From positions 186,001 to 250,000 of the forward strand of contig CAVQUV010000019.1 in assembly GCA_963716855.1 (NCBI GenBank): a stretch of DNA of 64,000 nucleotides, read 5' to 3'. Position 1 is the first letter of the stretch. Each line of letters begins with the position of its first letter. The DNA is from JAGVSZ01 sp963716855. Its GTDB lineage: Bacteria > Pseudomonadota > Gammaproteobacteria > Burkholderiales > SG8-39. A program made the position numbers and the translations under genes. This document shows, in pieces, positions 62,097-64,000 of this stretch. The notes below the pieces were generated by a model. The model was not told the origin of the DNA. It searched no databases and saw only the letters and a list, made by a program, of their open reading frames with translations.

Positions 62097-62930
62097 TTAG
62101 GTCTTGTAGAAGAACTCCATCTTGACGCCGGCGAGCTCGACGATGTCGTGGTCGTTGAGCGGGTGCGCCTGCGCGTCGAGCAGCCTGCCGTTCAGGATCG
62201 GGAAGTTCGCGCCTTCGACGTGGGTGATGAAGAAACCCTGCGGCCGCTTGGTGATGACCGCGACCTGCACGCCCGGCTTGCCGAGCGTCGTGAGGGCCTT
62301 GGTGAGCTCCATCTCCTTGCCGGCGTTCGAGCCCGAGAGGATCTGGATCGCAGCGACCTTCCCGCCCGCCGCGATCGGCTGCGACGCGGACATCGGCTGC
62401 GAAGCGCCCATCGTCGGCACCCCCTGCGAGGCGGAGACCGGCTTCACCGGCTGCGAGGCGGCCGGTGAAGCGGCGGTCGGCGTGGGCTGCGAGGCGCCCA
62501 TCGTCGGGGTCGGCTGAGAAGCGCCCATCGTCGGCACGGCTTGCGAGGTCGAGGGCTTGGGCGCATCGGCCTTGGGCACCGCGCCCGGTCGCAGCACCAT
62601 GGTCCTCTCGAAGTCCTGCGGCGCGACCGACTTCTGGCTCTGGTCGTTGATGTACTTGAGCTTGTACTTGCCCAGCTCGACCACGTCGTTGGTCTGCAGG
62701 AAGTGCTTCTTGATCGGCTGGCCGTTCACGAGCGTCCCGTTCGTCGACCCGAGGTCCTCGAGGAACGAGTCGTTCAGGATCGTCACGATCACCGCGTGCT
62801 CGCCCGACACCGCCAGGTTGTCGATCTGGATGTCGTTGTGCGGCTTGCGCCCGATGGTGGTCCGCTCCTTGGTGAGGGCGATCTCCTTGAGCACCAACCC
62901 GTCCATACTCAGAATCAGCTTTGCAGGCAT
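62097..62930 (-). CDS. Two-FHA-domain protein with a repetitive linker
   Basis: This 277-aa cytosolic protein binds phosphothreonine peptides. FHA domain 1 (about 1-100) has TTIGRKPHNDIQID and LGSTNGTLVNG; a second FHA-like domain (about 190-277) has TTLGKPGVQVAV and NGRLLD. The linker (about 125-185) is built of repeats of the type PTMGASQP, rich in S, T and P, which could be kinase targets. It sits between the PP2C phosphatase and the adenylate cyclase and is a likely substrate or adaptor of the Ser/Thr kinase upstream. The start ATG at 62930 replaces an upstream in-frame GTG. Confidence 0.87.
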   Translation of the reverse strand: MPAKLILSMDGLVLKEIALTKERTTIGRKPHNDIQIDNLAVSGEHAVIVTILNDSFLEDLGSTNGTLVNGQPIKKHFLQTNDVVELGKYKLKYINDQSQKSVAPQDFERTMVLRPGAVPKADAPKPSTSQAVPTMGASQPTPTMGASQPTPTAASPAASQPVKPVSASQGVPTMGASQPMSASQPIAAGGKVAAIQILSGSNAGKEMELTKALTTLGKPGVQVAVITKRPQGFFITHVEGANFPILNGRLLDAQAHPLNDHDIVELAGVKMEFFYKT

Positions 62931-62944
62931 GGCAGTGTCCCCGT

Positions 62945-63769
62945 CTATTTCAACCAACCGAACAAGCGCGAGAGCCAGCCCTTCGGCGCGGCGTAGTCCC
63001 TCACCACTCGGACCAGAATCACGGACACGTTGTCGCGTCCACCGTTGTCGTTCGCCATCTGTACCAGCTGCTGCGCGGCCAGGCGGAGATTCGCCGACAG
63101 CGTCTGCAGCGTCATGCCGATGTCCTCGTCGCTCACCATGTCGTTCAACCCGTCGGAGCAGAGGAGATAGACGTCGCCGGGTTGCGCCTCGAAGCAGTTG
63201 AGCTCCGGCTCGACCGTCGGGTCGATCCCGAGCGCGCGCGTCACGAGGTTCTTGTTCTGCGAGAACTTGGCCTGCTCCGGAGTGATCATGCCGCTGTCGA
63301 TCTGCTCCTGCAGCAGCGAGTGATCGCGCGTGACCTGCTCGAACGCCTCGCCGCGCAGACGATAAGCGCGCGAGTCGCCGATGTGCGCCAGCATGACCTT
63401 GTTGTCGTAGAACAGCCCGGCGACGAGCGTCGTGCCCATCCCGGAGTACTGGGGCTGGCTCTGCGCCGCCTGGAAGATGGACGTGTTCGCCTTGGCGATC
63501 TGGTCCTTAAGCAGCTTCTCGGCCCACGGACGGCCCGACGCGGGCTCGAGCCGGTACGGCGGCGTCTCGTCGAGCAGGTGCTGCAGCTCGGTCGTGATCA
63601 CCGTCGTGGCCATGCCGCTCGCGACCTCGCCGGCATTGTAGCCGCCCATCCCGTCGGCGAGCACCACCAGGCCCTTGGTCGCATCCGCCGCGATCGAGTC
63701 CTCGTTGTGCGATCGGACGATGCCCGGATCGGTACAGCTCGCGACTTCGAGTGCTTGGCTCAAGTTCAT
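62945..63769 (-). CDS. PP2C-type Ser/Thr protein phosphatase (Stp1-like)
   Basis: This 274-aa phosphatase dephosphorylates Ser/Thr residues. Metal-binding aspartates appear in NEDSIAADATKGLVVLADGMGGYNAGE, HIGDSRAYRLRG and LLCSDGLNDMV, and a late GGRDNVSVILVRV completes the PPM/PP2C set. It is followed by the FHA gene (14-bp gap) and preceded by the kinase gene (3-bp gap), the usual kinase-phosphatase-FHA module. Confidence 0.93.
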   Translation of the reverse strand: MNLSQALEVASCTDPGIVRSHNEDSIAADATKGLVVLADGMGGYNAGEVASGMATTVITTELQHLLDETPPYRLEPASGRPWAEKLLKDQIAKANTSIFQAAQSQPQYSGMGTTLVAGLFYDNKVMLAHIGDSRAYRLRGEAFEQVTRDHSLLQEQIDSGMITPEQAKFSQNKNLVTRALGIDPTVEPELNCFEAQPGDVYLLCSDGLNDMVSDEDIGMTLQTLSANLRLAAQQLVQMANDNGGRDNVSVILVRVVRDYAAPKGWLSRLFGWLK

Positions 63770-63772
63770 GAT

Positions 63773-64000
63773 CTACAGTGAGATGTCGACGTTTCGCTGC
63801 TGCGCTCCGCTGGCGCGGATGCATGCCCGGAGCGCCTGCGCGAACTCCTCGCCGGTCTGGAACCGCTCGCCCGCCTCCTTCGCCATGGCGCGCGCGAGGA
63901 AGTCGACGACCGCCGGAGGCACTTTCGCGTTGAACTGCAGGATGTCGGGGGCCGGCTCGTTCGCGATCTTGAACATGAGCTGCGCCATCGACTCGCCCTC
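63773..64000 (-). CDS. Ser/Thr protein kinase, C-terminal end (cut by window edge)
   Basis: Only the last 75 residues are inside the window. They read SMAQLMFKIANEPAPDILQ and FLARAMAKEAGERFQTGEEF, which is the end of a Hanks-type kinase domain (the region after the activation segment, with the conserved arginine before FQ). The gene continues beyond base 64000. It is coupled to the PP2C gene 3 bp downstream, whose product would oppose it. Confidence 0.8.
   Translation of the reverse strand, partial: EGESMAQLMFKIANEPAPDILQFNAKVPPAVVDFLARAMAKEAGERFQTGEEFAQALRACIRASGAQQRNVDISL

Overview
The window is about 68-70% GC and looks like a chromosome segment of a betaproteobacterium, probably Burkholderiales-like. 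The signs are a Bug-type (tripartite tricarboxylate transporter family) solute-binding protein, a type IV pilin with a sigma-54 promoter, a PE-ligase-polymerase LigD, and a complete soxYZAXB set. The Sox genes point to a sulfur-oxidising, metabolically flexible bacterium. I saw no rRNA, tRNA, CRISPR array or insertion sequence.

Region 1 (1-13.7 kb): the end of soxC, then soxD, then a long + strand operon. It encodes an MsmA/MsmB-like Rieske oxygenase, its flavin/[2Fe-2S] reductase, a Rieske ferredoxin fused to a cyclic-nucleotide-type domain, a sulfonate/nitrate-type ABC importer (binding protein, two permeases, two ATPases, one permease again carrying the cyclic-nucleotide-type domain), a small membrane protein and FolD. 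A second alpha/beta oxygenase pair follows as its own unit.

Region 2 (13.8-24 kb) is largely housekeeping or accessory: a MerR-TPR protein, Ku and LigD (end joining), a DUF72 protein, an amidohydrolase, a Bug protein, an FMN-dependent 2-hydroxyacid dehydrogenase, cyclopropane fatty acid synthase and a TfoX-like protein.

Region 3 (24-33.8 kb) appears functionally tied to region 1. A - strand operon encodes a PanB-like hydroxymethyltransferase, a stand-alone cyclic-nucleotide-type protein, a TauE/SafE sulfite-exporter-like protein and a GcvT-like folate enzyme. Directly upstream lies an MFS transporter, histidine kinase and sigma-54 response regulator operon. A 15-bp palindrome, GTTTCG-N3-CG(A/C)AAC, lies upstream of -24/-12 sigma-54 promoters in front of both oxygenase units and the PanB-like operon. 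I infer one sigma-54 regulon for import and oxidation of a sulfonate-like compound, with C1 handling through folate and sulfite export or oxidation. A degenerate aprA fragment beside sat, and a chrB-like gene, follow.

Region 4 (33.8-40.1 kb): a BepA-like M48 protease, moaC and soxYZAXB. Region 5 (40.1-53.6 kb): a surface-glycan or glycosylation island with TPR-glycosyltransferase proteins, glycosyltransferases and methyltransferases around two tandem, nearly identical pilA genes. Region 6 (53.6-64 kb): a signalling block with GAF-HD-GYP, a GAF-PilB-like ATPase, a cNMP-rhodanese protein, a class II cAMP phosphodiesterase-like protein, a CHASE2 adenylate cyclase, an FHA protein, a PP2C phosphatase and the end of a Ser/Thr kinase.

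Seven otherwise convincing genes are broken by ten single-base frame changes, and every one is a +1. I treat these as probable sequence errors, but they need checking.
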